Shown piece after piece: positions 7,876-15,930 of a DNA stretch of 39,189 nucleotides (positions are counted from its first letter, which is position 1; the number at the start of each line of letters is the position of its first letter). The position numbers and the translations under genes were made by a program. The stretch spans positions 1-39,189 of the forward strand of contig CADBQR010000075.1 of NCBI GenBank assembly GCA_902796945.1, read 5' to 3'. A model generated the notes under the pieces. It was not told the origin of the DNA and did not search any database. It saw nothing but the letters and a program-made list of their open reading frames with translations. This DNA is from an uncultured Acidaminococcus sp. GTDB taxonomy: Bacteria; Bacillota; Negativicutes; Acidaminococcales; Acidaminococcaceae.

Positions 7876-9240
7876 ATGAAAACATTGATTAAAAACGGAA
7901 CGGTTGTTGACCCCTCCAGTCAGCTTCACCAGAAATTGAATGTGCTGCTGGAGGGAGATAAAGTGGCAGCCCTGACCCATGAGGAACCGGAAGCCGACCG
8001 GTGTATAGACGCGGCGGGAAAGATCGTGGCACCGGGGTTCATTGATATCCATATGCATGAAGACTTTGTAGGGCCCGACGGTCACCTGGAGCAGGATGAG
8101 AAAAAATCCATCTTTAATTGCATGCTCCGTATGGGCGTAACGACAATCCTCGGAGGGGAATGCGGCATCAATCGGTATGACCCCATGAAATACCTTGATC
8201 TTGTTGATCGCGACGGGGCACCGGTCAATGTGGCGCTTCTTGTGGGGCATGCTTTCCTGCGGGAGGCCGTCGGTCATAAGGATAAATACAGTCACGTGAC
8301 CGATAAGGAGCTCCATCAGATGGCGGCCCTTTGTGAAAAGGCGCTGACTGCCGGCTGCTTCGGAGTTTCCTATGGAATCCGTTATGTGCCCGGTATTGAT
8401 GAACGGGAACTGATGGCAACGGCGCAGAAATGCGTACCGGCGCATAAACTCCTTGCTGCCCACGTCCGGGATGATGCAGCGGCCATTTTTGATGCCGGCC
8501 ATGAATTCCTGGGCGTTGCTGAGAAATTAGGGCTGCCGGCCCAGTTTTCACATATTGGTTCCATGGCCGCTTTCGGTCAGATGGAAGAATTCCTGCAAAT
8601 GATCGAGGCCTATCGAAAACGGAACGTCGATGTGCTGTGCGATTGCTACCCTTATTACGCATTTTCAACAGCCATCGGCTCCACAACCTATGATCCTGGG
8701 TGGCTTGAACGCTATCACTGTGATTATGATGTAATTCAGTACTGCGAAGGCAAATACCTTGGAAAACGCGGTACCAGGGAAACCTTTGAAGAAGAACGCC
8801 GGGATCATCCTGAACATTTGACCGTCTGCTATGTAATGAAGGAAAACGAGGTCGATATGGCCCTGGCCAGTCCACTGGTGATGGTGGGCAGTGACGGCAT
8901 CATGAATCACGGACAGGGTCATCCAAGAGCTGCGGGGACTTTCCCGCGGGTTTTCCGTGAATTTGTCCGTCAGGGAAAACTTTCCCTGGATGAGGCAGTG
9001 CGCAAAATGACTGCCATGCCGGCCGAACGAATGGGACTTCCCCATAAAGGGACCCTTCGGGAGGGCGCAGATGCGGATGTCGTCATTTTTAACGCGGAAA
9101 CGATTGCCGACAGGGCTACTTTTGAGGAACCGACCTTAGCCGGCTGCGGCATTGATTATGTCCTCATCGGAGGAAACATTGCCGCAAAGGACTGCCATGT
9201 CGTAAACGGCCATTTAGGGCGTGCCCTGCGGAAGTATTAA
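7876..9240 (+). CDS. N-acyl-D-amino-acid deacylase / D-aminoacylase-like amidohydrolase
   Basis: A 454-residue zinc amidohydrolase. It has the metal ligands H59-x-H61 (IDIHMHED), C96 (GGECGIN), H196, H226 (SHIGS) and D340 (GSDG), and the loop HPRAAGTFPR (349-358) that marks the D-aminoacylase branch. A metal-bridging cysteine instead of carbamylated lysine is characteristic of D-aminoacylases. The expected reaction is hydrolysis of an N-acyl-D-amino acid to the free D-amino acid and an acid. The C-terminus reforms the composite beta-sandwich (REGADADVVIF). Start: ATG at 7876, with GAGTGG at better spacing than for the ATG at 7870. It is followed 54 bp later by an NhaC-type carrier in the same operon. 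Related hydantoinase or prolidase-type substrates cannot be excluded. Confidence 0.85.
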   Translation: MKTLIKNGTVVDPSSQLHQKLNVLLEGDKVAALTHEEPEADRCIDAAGKIVAPGFIDIHMHEDFVGPDGHLEQDEKKSIFNCMLRMGVTTILGGECGINRYDPMKYLDLVDRDGAPVNVALLVGHAFLREAVGHKDKYSHVTDKELHQMAALCEKALTAGCFGVSYGIRYVPGIDERELMATAQKCVPAHKLLAAHVRDDAAAIFDAGHEFLGVAEKLGLPAQFSHIGSMAAFGQMEEFLQMIEAYRKRNVDVLCDCYPYYAFSTAIGSTTYDPGWLERYHCDYDVIQYCEGKYLGKRGTRETFEEERRDHPEHLTVCYVMKENEVDMALASPLVMVGSDGIMNHGQGHPRAAGTFPRVFREFVRQGKLSLDEAVRKMTAMPAERMGLPHKGTLREGADADVVIFNAETIADRATFEEPTLAGCGIDYVLIGGNIAAKDCHVVNGHLGRALRKY

Positions 9241-9294
9241 AAAGCCGGCGCCTTCAGGGCTCCTGCTTGTCTGATGAATTTGGGGGAGATACAA

Positions 9295-10710
9295 ATGAAG
9301 TACGGATTTTTATCAGTGATACCGCCATTGTTGACGATTATTATTGCGTTGGTTTCCAGAAATGTCTTTGTTGCGCTGTTGATTGGGATCCTGCTGGCCA
9401 GCCTGATCCTGAGCCCGGGAATCTTCGCTGGCCTGAATACGGCCTTTTACAGTGTCGTCGGGACTTTTTCGAGTAAGGGCAACACGATTGTCATTATGTC
9501 CCTGCTCCTCATCGGGGCAATGCTCTATCTGATTGAGCGTTCCGGCGGAATCGAAGGTTTCGTGGATATCATGGTTCGCAAAAAGAGCATTATTCATTCC
9601 AAGAAAGCCGCAGCTTTCTTTACCTGGCTTTTGGGAATTGTCATTTTTACGTCCGGGTCGCTGAGCTGTATGGTAACCGGTTCCATTGCCCGGCCACTGA
9701 ATGACAGTATGAAACTGTCCCACGAAAAGGCTGCGTTCCTCGTGCACACCACGTCCACACCCTGGTGCGTCCTGCTGCCGTTATCCGGCTGGCTGGGCGC
9801 CATGACAGGCTACCTTACGAGCGGCGGCGTGCCGGAGGATCAGGCCATTACCGTATTGATGCAGTCGATTCCGCTGAATTTCTATTGCATCATTGCCGTG
9901 GTCTTTGCCTTCGTGTCCTGTTTTGCATCCGTGGATTTCGGGCCCATGAAAAAGGCCGAACTGCGTGCTGAAACGACGGGTGAACTGGATGATCCCGCAT
10001 CCAGGGCAAACGATGCCGGCATGGATGCGGCGGCCGTTGCCGAAACGGCAAGGCCCCGTATTATCAACATGATTGTTCCTATCGTCGTGATGATTGTGAC
10101 CATTCTGGCCGTACTCATCGTTACCGGCAAGGGCAATCCGACAAAGGGTGCCGGCATGCAGTCCCTCCTGTGGGGTTCTGTGCTGTCCGTTACGTCCATT
10201 GCTGTTATGTGTCTTGTGGAAAAAGTTTTCACGCTGCAGCAGCTGACGAGTGAAATCCTGAAGGGAATGTGCGGAATGTTCGGGATTGCCCTCATCCTGT
10301 GCCTGGCCTTTACCATGGGTCCCCTTGTCAAGAAACTGGGAACCGGCGCCTATTTATCCTCTGTCTTTATGCAGTTCCTGACACCGGCCCTCCTGCCGAT
10401 GCTGACCTTTATCATTGCCATGATCCTTTCCTTTGCAACGGGTACCTCCATGGGCACCATGGCCATCATGGCCGTCATTGCGCTTCCCATGGCACTTCAG
10501 ATGGGAGTCAGCGTGCCGCTTACTGCAGGGGCGCTCTTTGGGGGTTCCATCTTCGGGGATCATGCGTCGCCCATTTCGGATACGACCATCATGTCCTGCG
10601 CCACTTCCGGGTGTAACATCATGGATCATATCAAGACCCAGATGCCCTACGTACTTGGCTTTGCCGCCGTTTCAATCGTGCTCTACGTGGTATGCGGGTT
10701 CGTGATGTAA
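9295..10710 (+). CDS. NhaC-family Na+/H+ antiporter-like membrane carrier
   Basis: The 471-residue protein has about a dozen hydrophobic segments. It contains NhaC-family stretches: a conserved N-terminal VIPPLLTIIIAL, GSLSCMVTGSIARPL, the TSTPWCVLLPLSGW loop, and the C-terminal FATGTSMGTMAIMAVIALP and GGSIFGDHASPISDTT motif with Asp and His in the ion-binding region. NhaC members exchange Na+ for H+, and several relatives carry amino-acid-derived solutes such as malate/lactate or arginine/ornithine. The position directly after a D-aminoacylase-like gene suggests either sodium homeostasis during uptake or direct transport of the deacylase substrate or product; that is inference. GGGGGAG precedes the ATG at 9295, which is why the upstream in-frame ATG at 9274 was rejected. 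Confidence 0.88.
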   Translation: MKYGFLSVIPPLLTIIIALVSRNVFVALLIGILLASLILSPGIFAGLNTAFYSVVGTFSSKGNTIVIMSLLLIGAMLYLIERSGGIEGFVDIMVRKKSIIHSKKAAAFFTWLLGIVIFTSGSLSCMVTGSIARPLNDSMKLSHEKAAFLVHTTSTPWCVLLPLSGWLGAMTGYLTSGGVPEDQAITVLMQSIPLNFYCIIAVVFAFVSCFASVDFGPMKKAELRAETTGELDDPASRANDAGMDAAAVAETARPRIINMIVPIVVMIVTILAVLIVTGKGNPTKGAGMQSLLWGSVLSVTSIAVMCLVEKVFTLQQLTSEILKGMCGMFGIALILCLAFTMGPLVKKLGTGAYLSSVFMQFLTPALLPMLTFIIAMILSFATGTSMGTMAIMAVIALPMALQMGVSVPLTAGALFGGSIFGDHASPISDTTIMSCATSGCNIMDHIKTQMPYVLGFAAVSIVLYVVCGFVM

Positions 10711-10753
10711 GTATTACAAGATCGATGCCATCAATATAAGTCCGGAATAACGA

Positions 10754-10795
10754 GGAGGGCCTTGTGAACAGCATGTTCACAAGGCCCTCCTTTTT
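10754..10795 (+). terminator. Strong rho-independent terminator after the NhaC gene
   Basis: A perfect 17-bp stem (10754-10770 with 10774-10790), 3-nt loop GCA, then TTTTT. It is the first of two tandem terminators in this gap. Confidence 0.92.
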
Positions 10796-10812
10796 GCCGG
10801 GAAAGCATATGG

Positions 10813-10844
10813 ATAGCCGCTGCGCGAGAGCAGCGGCTATTTTT
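10813..10844 (+). terminator. Second tandem rho-independent terminator
   Basis: A perfect 10-bp stem (10813-10822 with 10831-10840), loop CGCGAGAG, then a run of T. It insulates the plus-strand operon from the convergent YjiH-like gene. On the minus strand no T-run follows the stem. Confidence 0.85.
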
Positions 10845-10867
10845 ATGATTGTACCATTTCCTGTTTT

Positions 10868-12238
10868 TTAAAAGGTTACAAACAAATTTGTAAAGAGAAT
10901 AATCAATGGAATCGCAATCACGGTCTTTTCAAGGAAAATAATGACCAGGTCCGCCAAGGTAATTGGCAATTTGGAATTGAGCATAATGGATCCCACTTCT
11001 GTCATATAGATGATCTGCACCAGGGAAAGGATGCAGATGACAAAACGGGTCTTTACGGAAGCAATCCCCGCACAAATCATGGCAGGAATAAACATATCCA
11101 CGAATCCAACTACAGCACCGGGGGCAGCGGTGGCTGTTTCTTCCAACCCAAAAAGCTCGAAATACCATTGAAAGGGAAGCGCAATCCATTGAAAGATGGG
11201 CGTATAGGAAGAAAGGCAGCAGGCCAGGGTTCCTATGCACATCGTAACAGGAACCAGTGTAAACACAATATTTAAGAACATCTTGAGCCCCGTAATAAAG
11301 AGATGCGATGCATCAGGCCCCTTTTCAGCCCGGCTGATTGCCTGTTGCAGGGCCCATTGAAAGCGGCTGATTCCAACAGGATGGGATTCATGGACCTGTC
11401 TTCCGACGGGTGCATAGTATTGATCGTGCCATTTTCCCTGGAGAGGCCAGATCCGGCTCATGATGATAGCAGATAAAACACCGACCAGGCTAAGAATCAG
11501 ATACATCTGAATGAAGTATTGATCAACGGTCATGATGGCCGCAATAACAAGGCAAAAGGGCAGGGAAGTGGCCGAAAAACAGGTGGCAATCAAAATGGCT
11601 TCGCGATCCGTGTAATAACCGGCTTCATACTGCTTGGTGGTCAGCACGACACCGACATTGCAGTTTCCTACCCATGAAGCCAGCAGATCGATGGCAGCGC
11701 GTCCCGGAAGATGAAACAGGGGTTTCAGGATATTTCGCAGCAGGGTCCCCGTAAAATCCATGATTCCATAATCCGTAAGCAGGGGAATCAGGAAGGAAGC
11801 TGCCAAAAACCATGCAATCAGTGTTCCCATCAGATTGATTATGGACCCACCCGTATTTTTGGATAAGAGCCAGGCGGGGCCGCTGCCTGTGGCAACCAGG
11901 ATGGTGATGATGGTGCCGATAATGCGAATGCCAAGGTACAGCGGGGAAACGACAAAGAGTTCATGCCAAAAGCCTTCTTCCTGTGTCCAACCGGGTTTTG
12001 CCATCGTATAGATGATGGAAAAGACTGCCGATATACTTACGAAAACAACCAGGAGCCAGTTGGAAAAGGGATGGATAAAACGGGCAATGGCATTGGAAAT
12101 GATGCCAAGAGGAATGTTCATGTTCCCATCTGTCCATACGGGGCATAAAAACAGGAACATGCCAATCAGGGAAGGAATGAGAAATTTGAAAAATGCGGAT
12201 CGGTCCGAACAGGAAAGGTCTTTTTGAGTTGAGCCCAT
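10868..12238 (-). CDS. YjiH-like nucleoside-recognition (Gate) domain membrane protein, paralogue 1
   Basis: A 456-residue integral membrane protein of the YjiH/Gate-domain type, with about ten hydrophobic segments. Diagnostic stretches are FLIPSLIGMFLFLCPVW at the N-terminus, the MGTLIAWFLAASFLIPLLTDYGIMDFTG segment, LPGRAAIDLLASWVGNCNVGV, and the C-terminal ICILSLVQIIYMTEVGSIM. The biochemical role of the family is not settled; transport of a small organic solute is the usual guess. It starts 65 bp after the IclR-type regulator on the same strand and is probably co-transcribed with it. AGGTGG lies 8 nt before the ATG at 12238; a TTG start further upstream would overlap the regulator gene. 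A paralogue is encoded at 13294. Confidence 0.85.
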   Translation of the reverse strand: MGSTQKDLSCSDRSAFFKFLIPSLIGMFLFLCPVWTDGNMNIPLGIISNAIARFIHPFSNWLLVVFVSISAVFSIIYTMAKPGWTQEEGFWHELFVVSPLYLGIRIIGTIITILVATGSGPAWLLSKNTGGSIINLMGTLIAWFLAASFLIPLLTDYGIMDFTGTLLRNILKPLFHLPGRAAIDLLASWVGNCNVGVVLTTKQYEAGYYTDREAILIATCFSATSLPFCLVIAAIMTVDQYFIQMYLILSLVGVLSAIIMSRIWPLQGKWHDQYYAPVGRQVHESHPVGISRFQWALQQAISRAEKGPDASHLFITGLKMFLNIVFTLVPVTMCIGTLACCLSSYTPIFQWIALPFQWYFELFGLEETATAAPGAVVGFVDMFIPAMICAGIASVKTRFVICILSLVQIIYMTEVGSIMLNSKLPITLADLVIIFLEKTVIAIPLIILFTNLFVTF

Positions 12239-12303
12239 GGGGATGCCCACCTTTCTTTTGATTGGCAGGGGTCCGTCATTTATCAAATCAGGCGATACCC
12301 CTG

Positions 12304-13095
12304 TCAACGAATATCCGGCAAAACAGCTTTTTTATGGGTTACTTCATCGGAGATGGCTTTTGCTGTTGTCTTCAATTCATTCTCCAAAAATGCATAACCT
12401 TTGAACTGGAGACGACTGGTCGGTCCTGACAGACTGATTCCGGCCACAAGCTGCTTATCCAGGAAAATTGGCGCGGCGATGCAGGAAAGCCCGTAATCAT
12501 ACTCTTCATGGTCATGGGAGATTCCTTCGCGCAGGATGGTTCCGCATTCCTGAATAAATTGTTCCCGCTCCACCTTGGTATGAATGGTTCGTTTTTCAAA
12601 CCGGGTGACACTGAAATATTGCTGGAATTCTGCATTCGTCAGATAGGCAAGAAAAATTTTACCGATGGAGCAGCAATAAAGCGGCGTAATGGGGGGAAGC
12701 GAAGCAACAAGGGATCGCTGCTCTGCCAATACCGTATGAATGAAGAGCACGTTATTATGAAACGGAACCCCCAGATTGACGGTTTCGCCACAGGTTTTCG
12801 AAAGCTTTTGAAGGAAGGGAATGGCAAGGGATACGAATTGGTTATCCCTTTTGGCACCGGCCCCTAATTCCATCATCTTGCTTCCGAGTACATAGCCATC
12901 TCCCTCCGGCGTAATGGCGCTGAGCTTTTCCAGTGTTTTCAGGATCCGGAAAGTATTCGCCTTTGGAATGTTGGTTTTCCTGGATAATTCCGATACGCCC
13001 AGAGGTTTGTCGCTCATTAACAGTTGATCCATAATGCTGAATGCGCGTCCGAGGATTGAAATAAAAGAAGGTTCTTTTACATCATGTGTAGCCAT
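12304..13095 (-). CDS. IclR-family transcriptional regulator
   Basis: A 263-residue protein with an N-terminal winged helix-turn-helix (about 10-75: SILGRAFSIMDQLL, then GVSELSRKTNIPKANTFRIL as the HTH). A C-terminal IclR effector-binding domain (about 85-250) includes the YCCSIGKIFLAYL and GLSCIAAPIF landmarks. IclR proteins are dimers whose GAF-like domain senses small metabolites, often organic acids or aromatic compounds. The gene sits between two YjiH-like genes and faces the 2-oxoacid oxidoreductase operon, so it is the likely regulator of both arms. It has a GGGAGA ribosome site and a consensus-like promoter (13220-13248). A palindrome in the shared promoter region is the best operator candidate. 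Confidence 0.93.
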   Translation of the reverse strand: MATHDVKEPSFISILGRAFSIMDQLLMSDKPLGVSELSRKTNIPKANTFRILKTLEKLSAITPEGDGYVLGSKMMELGAGAKRDNQFVSLAIPFLQKLSKTCGETVNLGVPFHNNVLFIHTVLAEQRSLVASLPPITPLYCCSIGKIFLAYLTNAEFQQYFSVTRFEKRTIHTKVEREQFIQECGTILREGISHDHEEYDYGLSCIAAPIFLDKQLVAGISLSGPTSRLQFKGYAFLENELKTTAKAISDEVTHKKAVLPDIR

Positions 13096-13160
13096 AGCAG
13101 TCTCCCTTTCTGTTTGCAGTCAAGTACCTTTATCATACACAAAAAACCACGAAAAGCAAC

Positions 13161-13189
13161 TTGACAAGGAAAAAGAAACATGTTATTTT
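13161..13189 (+). promoter_or_regulatory. Promoter of the YjiH-2 / 2-oxoacid oxidoreductase operon
   Basis: TTGACA (13161-13166), exactly 17 bp, TATTTT (13184-13189). The expected start point is about 13196, inside or next to the GAAACGCGTTTC palindrome. Confidence 0.7.
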
Positions 13190-13199
13190 TTAAAAAACA

Positions 13200-13211
13200 G
13201 AAACGCGTTTC
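13200..13211. promoter_or_regulatory. Candidate IclR operator: perfect palindrome GAAACGCGTTTC
   Basis: A 12-bp perfect palindrome midway between the -10 boxes of two opposing promoters, covering both predicted start points. GAAAC/GTTTC half-sites resemble those of some IclR-family members (for example KdgR). Assignment to the adjacent IclR regulator is inference from position and symmetry. Confidence 0.6.
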
Positions 13212-13219
13212 ACAATTTG

Positions 13220-13248
13220 ATAATATACCAGCACTTTTTATTTGTCAA
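13220..13248 (-). promoter_or_regulatory. Promoter of the iclR-type gene and YjiH-1
   Basis: On the minus strand TTGACA (13248-13243), 17 bp, TATTAT (13225-13220). It faces the plus-strand promoter, and the two predicted transcripts overlap by a few tens of bases. Confidence 0.7.
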
Positions 13249-13293
13249 GTTGAATCCTTTCTTCACTAAATTGAAAAGAAAGCAGGTGGGACA

Positions 13294-14622
13294 ATGGATG
13301 CTGTAAGTCTAAAGAATATCCTGAAGTTTATTCTGGGGACACTGCTCGGTCTGTTTTTGGTTGTCGTTCCTTTGAGCTTTGGGAAAAGTGTGGACACGTT
13401 CTCTTTTTACTATTTGAAAAAATTTGTTTCCTGGGCTGGGCACCCCCTTGAAATCCTCATGACCGGGATCATCGTTCTCAGTGCAGTCATGGCTTTCATT
13501 GATCTGGTCAGCAAACCAAAATGGATTGAAGAACGGCCTTTTATGAAAGCTCTTTTTTCCTGTTCCAGGTTTGAAACAGGGGCCCGGATCCTTGGTGCCG
13601 TTTTTGCTGTATGTGCCTGCTTCATGCTTGGGCCCAAATTTATTACTTCCATTGATACAGGCGGAACGATGCTTCCCCTTGCAACGCAGCTTTCCATCCT
13701 GATTCCTCCGATGATCCTGTTTCAGACTTTTATCCTGGAATTTGGTTTTATGGAATTCCTGGGCACGGTGATTGGATTTATCATGAAACCGCTCTTCAAG
13801 GTTACGGAAATGGCTTCCGTTTCAATCATCAGCGCCTGGCTGGGACCGGTATCGGCCGGCGCCATGGCTGCGAAGCAGTTTTTTGATGAAGGCTACTTCA
13901 CGGTAAAGGAAGCTGCCACGATTGGCGCCTGCTTTGCAATATCGAGCATTGGATGGTGCTCCCTGGTTGCGAACGTGCTGGGTATTATGGATTATTTTTC
14001 TTACTTCTATCTGACCATTGTGATTGTCGGTGTCATCCTTGCCATGGTCAGCGTGCGGATTCCTCCTCTCAGCCTTTATCCGGAAACCTATAAAGAAGGC
14101 GTTGAAAAAAAGGAATACCATTCCACGGAAGAATCCCGTATCAGGAGGGCAACCGTCCTGGCTTGTGAAAGAGCTGAAGAAGCAGGTATCAAAAACTTTA
14201 CGGATAAGATTCCTTCCATGCTGAGCTACATTGTGTCCCTTCAGCCCATTGTCGTGTGCTACGGGATGATTGCGCTGATCCTTTGCACTTACACCCCCAT
14301 CCTGGTCTGGGCTTCCTATCCTCTTGGCTGGTTCATGAGCATTACCGGTGTGCCTGAAGCCTATACGGCCGCACCCGCTGTGCTTTCCGGGTTTGCGGAC
14401 AACTACCTGCCGGTTATTCTCGGCAAGGGAATTGCTTCACCACAGACAAAATTTATTGTTGGTGCCATGAGCATTGTTGAATTGATTTATATGAGTGAAA
14501 TTGGTGCGCTTCTTCTTTCGACAAAACTGATCAGGAACATTGGTCATGTTGTATTGATCTTTGTCGAAAGAACGGTTATTGCGCTTCCGCTGGTAGTCCT
14601 GATGGCTTCCTTCATCTTTTGA
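13294..14622 (+). CDS. YjiH-like Gate-domain membrane protein, paralogue 2
   Basis: The 442-residue membrane protein is clearly related to the product of the gene at 10868. Shared landmarks in the same order are the ETGARILG/LGIRIIG segment, the E-F-G-F-M-E-F-L-G / D-Y-G-I-M-D-F-T-G motif before MKPLF or LKPLF, the SAWLGP/SWVGNC segment followed by K-Q-x-x-x-x-G-Y-x-T, and the C-terminal VELIYMSEIGALLLSTKL. It is the first gene of a long operon ending in a CoA-transferase. It has an AGGTGG ribosome site and a consensus-like promoter upstream. A solute carrier feeding the downstream oxidoreductase is a reasonable inference, but the family has no firmly established substrate. Confidence 0.85.
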   Translation: MDAVSLKNILKFILGTLLGLFLVVVPLSFGKSVDTFSFYYLKKFVSWAGHPLEILMTGIIVLSAVMAFIDLVSKPKWIEERPFMKALFSCSRFETGARILGAVFAVCACFMLGPKFITSIDTGGTMLPLATQLSILIPPMILFQTFILEFGFMEFLGTVIGFIMKPLFKVTEMASVSIISAWLGPVSAGAMAAKQFFDEGYFTVKEAATIGACFAISSIGWCSLVANVLGIMDYFSYFYLTIVIVGVILAMVSVRIPPLSLYPETYKEGVEKKEYHSTEESRIRRATVLACERAEEAGIKNFTDKIPSMLSYIVSLQPIVVCYGMIALILCTYTPILVWASYPLGWFMSITGVPEAYTAAPAVLSGFADNYLPVILGKGIASPQTKFIVGAMSIVELIYMSEIGALLLSTKLIRNIGHVVLIFVERTVIALPLVVLMASFIF

Positions 14623-14645
14623 TTCATACGAAAAGGAGAAGAACA

Positions 14646-14846
14646 ATGAGTAAAATCAGTGTCGATTATAAAAGGTGCAAAGGGTGTTTTCTTTGTGTGA
14701 GTGTCTGCCCTAAGAATGCGCTGACACCGTCTAAGGAACTCGGCGCCAAAGGCTATGAGATTGTCCATTTAGACGGGGAAAAATGCATTGGTTGCGGTTC
14801 CTGCTATCGGATGTGCCCCGACTACTGCATTGAAATCACGGATTGA
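14646..14846 (+). CDS. 2-oxoacid:ferredoxin oxidoreductase delta subunit (2x[4Fe-4S] ferredoxin)
   Basis: A 66-residue ferredoxin-like subunit with two complete CxxCxxCxxxC clusters: C11, C14, C17, C21 and C47, C50, C53, C57. In four-subunit 2-oxoacid oxidoreductases this polypeptide relays electrons from the TPP-containing core to free ferredoxin. It starts 23 bp after the YjiH-like gene with AAGGAG upstream of the ATG, and 16 bp separate it from the alpha subunit, indicating translational coupling. An in-frame start at 14619 was rejected because it overlaps the ribosome site. Confidence 0.92.
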   Translation: MSKISVDYKRCKGCFLCVSVCPKNALTPSKELGAKGYEIVHLDGEKCIGCGSCYRMCPDYCIEITD

Positions 14847-14862
14847 AAAGGGGGATGCAAAC

Positions 14863-15918
14863 ATGACGAAAGTATTGATGAAAGGCAACGAAGCCTTTGC
14901 AGAAGCCTGCCTGAGAGCCGGCTGTAGATTTTTCAGCGGATATCCCATTACACCGCAAACCGAAATCCTGGAATATATGTCCTGGCGTATGGAGGAAGTG
15001 GGCGGTCAGTTTATCCAGACGGAATCAGAACTGGCTGGAATCAACATGGTTTTTGGCGCGGCCTGCGGCGGTGCGCGTGCGCTGACGACTTCTTCGGGAC
15101 CGGGCTTTTCGCTTAAACAGGAAGGCATTTCGTACTTATGCAGCAGCGATATACCGGCAGTGATTGCCGATGTTATGCGCATCGGATCCGGTCTTGGCGA
15201 TATCTTCCAGGGACAGGGCGATTACTGGCAGCTGACTCGTGGAGGAGGGCACGGCGATTATCATACGATTGTCCTGGCTCCCGCAAGCGTGCAGGAAAAC
15301 GCCGATCTGGCCTACATTTCATTTGATCTGGCCGAGAAGTATCGGCACCCGGTTCTGGTAGCTTCCGATGCTGCCATCGGGCAGATGGTGGAGCCTGTGG
15401 AACTTCCCGAAATGAAGGAGCATGATATCAACCAGTACGATTGGGTGATCCGTCCTCGCCAGAAAGATGAAAAACAGCGAATTGTATGGAACCGTTACTG
15501 GGATATCGGAGCCGAGGAATATGTATCGTATCTTCGTAATAAATATGCTCAAATCGAAGCCAATGAACAGCGCTGGGAAGCGGTCCGTACGGAAGACGCG
15601 GAGATTGTCCTGGTCGCCTATGGTATCAGTTCCCGGGTTGCCAAAGCCTCTGTTGCCATGGCCCGCAAAGAGGGTATCCGGCTTGGCCTGATTCGCCCCA
15701 TCACCCTCTGGCCATTCCCGAAGAAAGCTTTTGAAGCCCTGGGAAGTCAGGTCAAGGCGTTCCTCGATGTGGAAATGAGTATCCTGGGGCAGATGACCGA
15801 TGATGTGGTTCTTGCCTGCGGAAATAGCCGTCCCGTTGAATATTACGGAGAATTTTCGAATGTTCCTGAGGAAAAGAAAATTCTTTCCAAAGTCAGGGAG
15901 ATGCTGGAAAAATATTAA
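14863..15918 (+). CDS. 2-oxoacid:ferredoxin oxidoreductase alpha subunit (KorA/VorA-type)
   Basis: The 351-residue subunit contains the pyrimidine-binding (PYR) domain with the hallmark FFSGYPITPQTEILEY (about 23-38), the catalytic-cofactor glutamate region FIQTESELAGINMVFGAACGGARALTTSSGPG, and a C-terminal transketolase-like domain with ILVAYG-type (VLVAYGIS) and RPITLWPFP motifs. With beta, gamma and delta it oxidises a 2-oxoacid plus CoA to acyl-CoA, CO2 and reduced ferredoxin. The 2-oxoglutarate (Kor) and branched-chain 2-oxoisovalerate (Vor) types are hard to separate by eye; the separate-subunit layout fits either. The ATG at 14863 has GGGGGATG upstream. Cytosolic. Confidence 0.92.
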   Translation: MTKVLMKGNEAFAEACLRAGCRFFSGYPITPQTEILEYMSWRMEEVGGQFIQTESELAGINMVFGAACGGARALTTSSGPGFSLKQEGISYLCSSDIPAVIADVMRIGSGLGDIFQGQGDYWQLTRGGGHGDYHTIVLAPASVQENADLAYISFDLAEKYRHPVLVASDAAIGQMVEPVELPEMKEHDINQYDWVIRPRQKDEKQRIVWNRYWDIGAEEYVSYLRNKYAQIEANEQRWEAVRTEDAEIVLVAYGISSRVAKASVAMARKEGIRLGLIRPITLWPFPKKAFEALGSQVKAFLDVEMSILGQMTDDVVLACGNSRPVEYYGEFSNVPEEKKILSKVREMLEKY

Positions 15919-15930
15919 GGAGGGATTTTC

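Larger units (their letters stand above)
13157..13252. repeat. 11-bp inverted repeat spanning the IclR/oxidoreductase promoter region
   Basis: CAACTTGACAA (13157-13167) is repeated in perfect inverted orientation as TTGTCAAGTTG (13242-13252). Each copy contains the -35 hexamer of one of two face-to-face promoters, so the whole control region has near two-fold symmetry. Confidence 0.85.
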
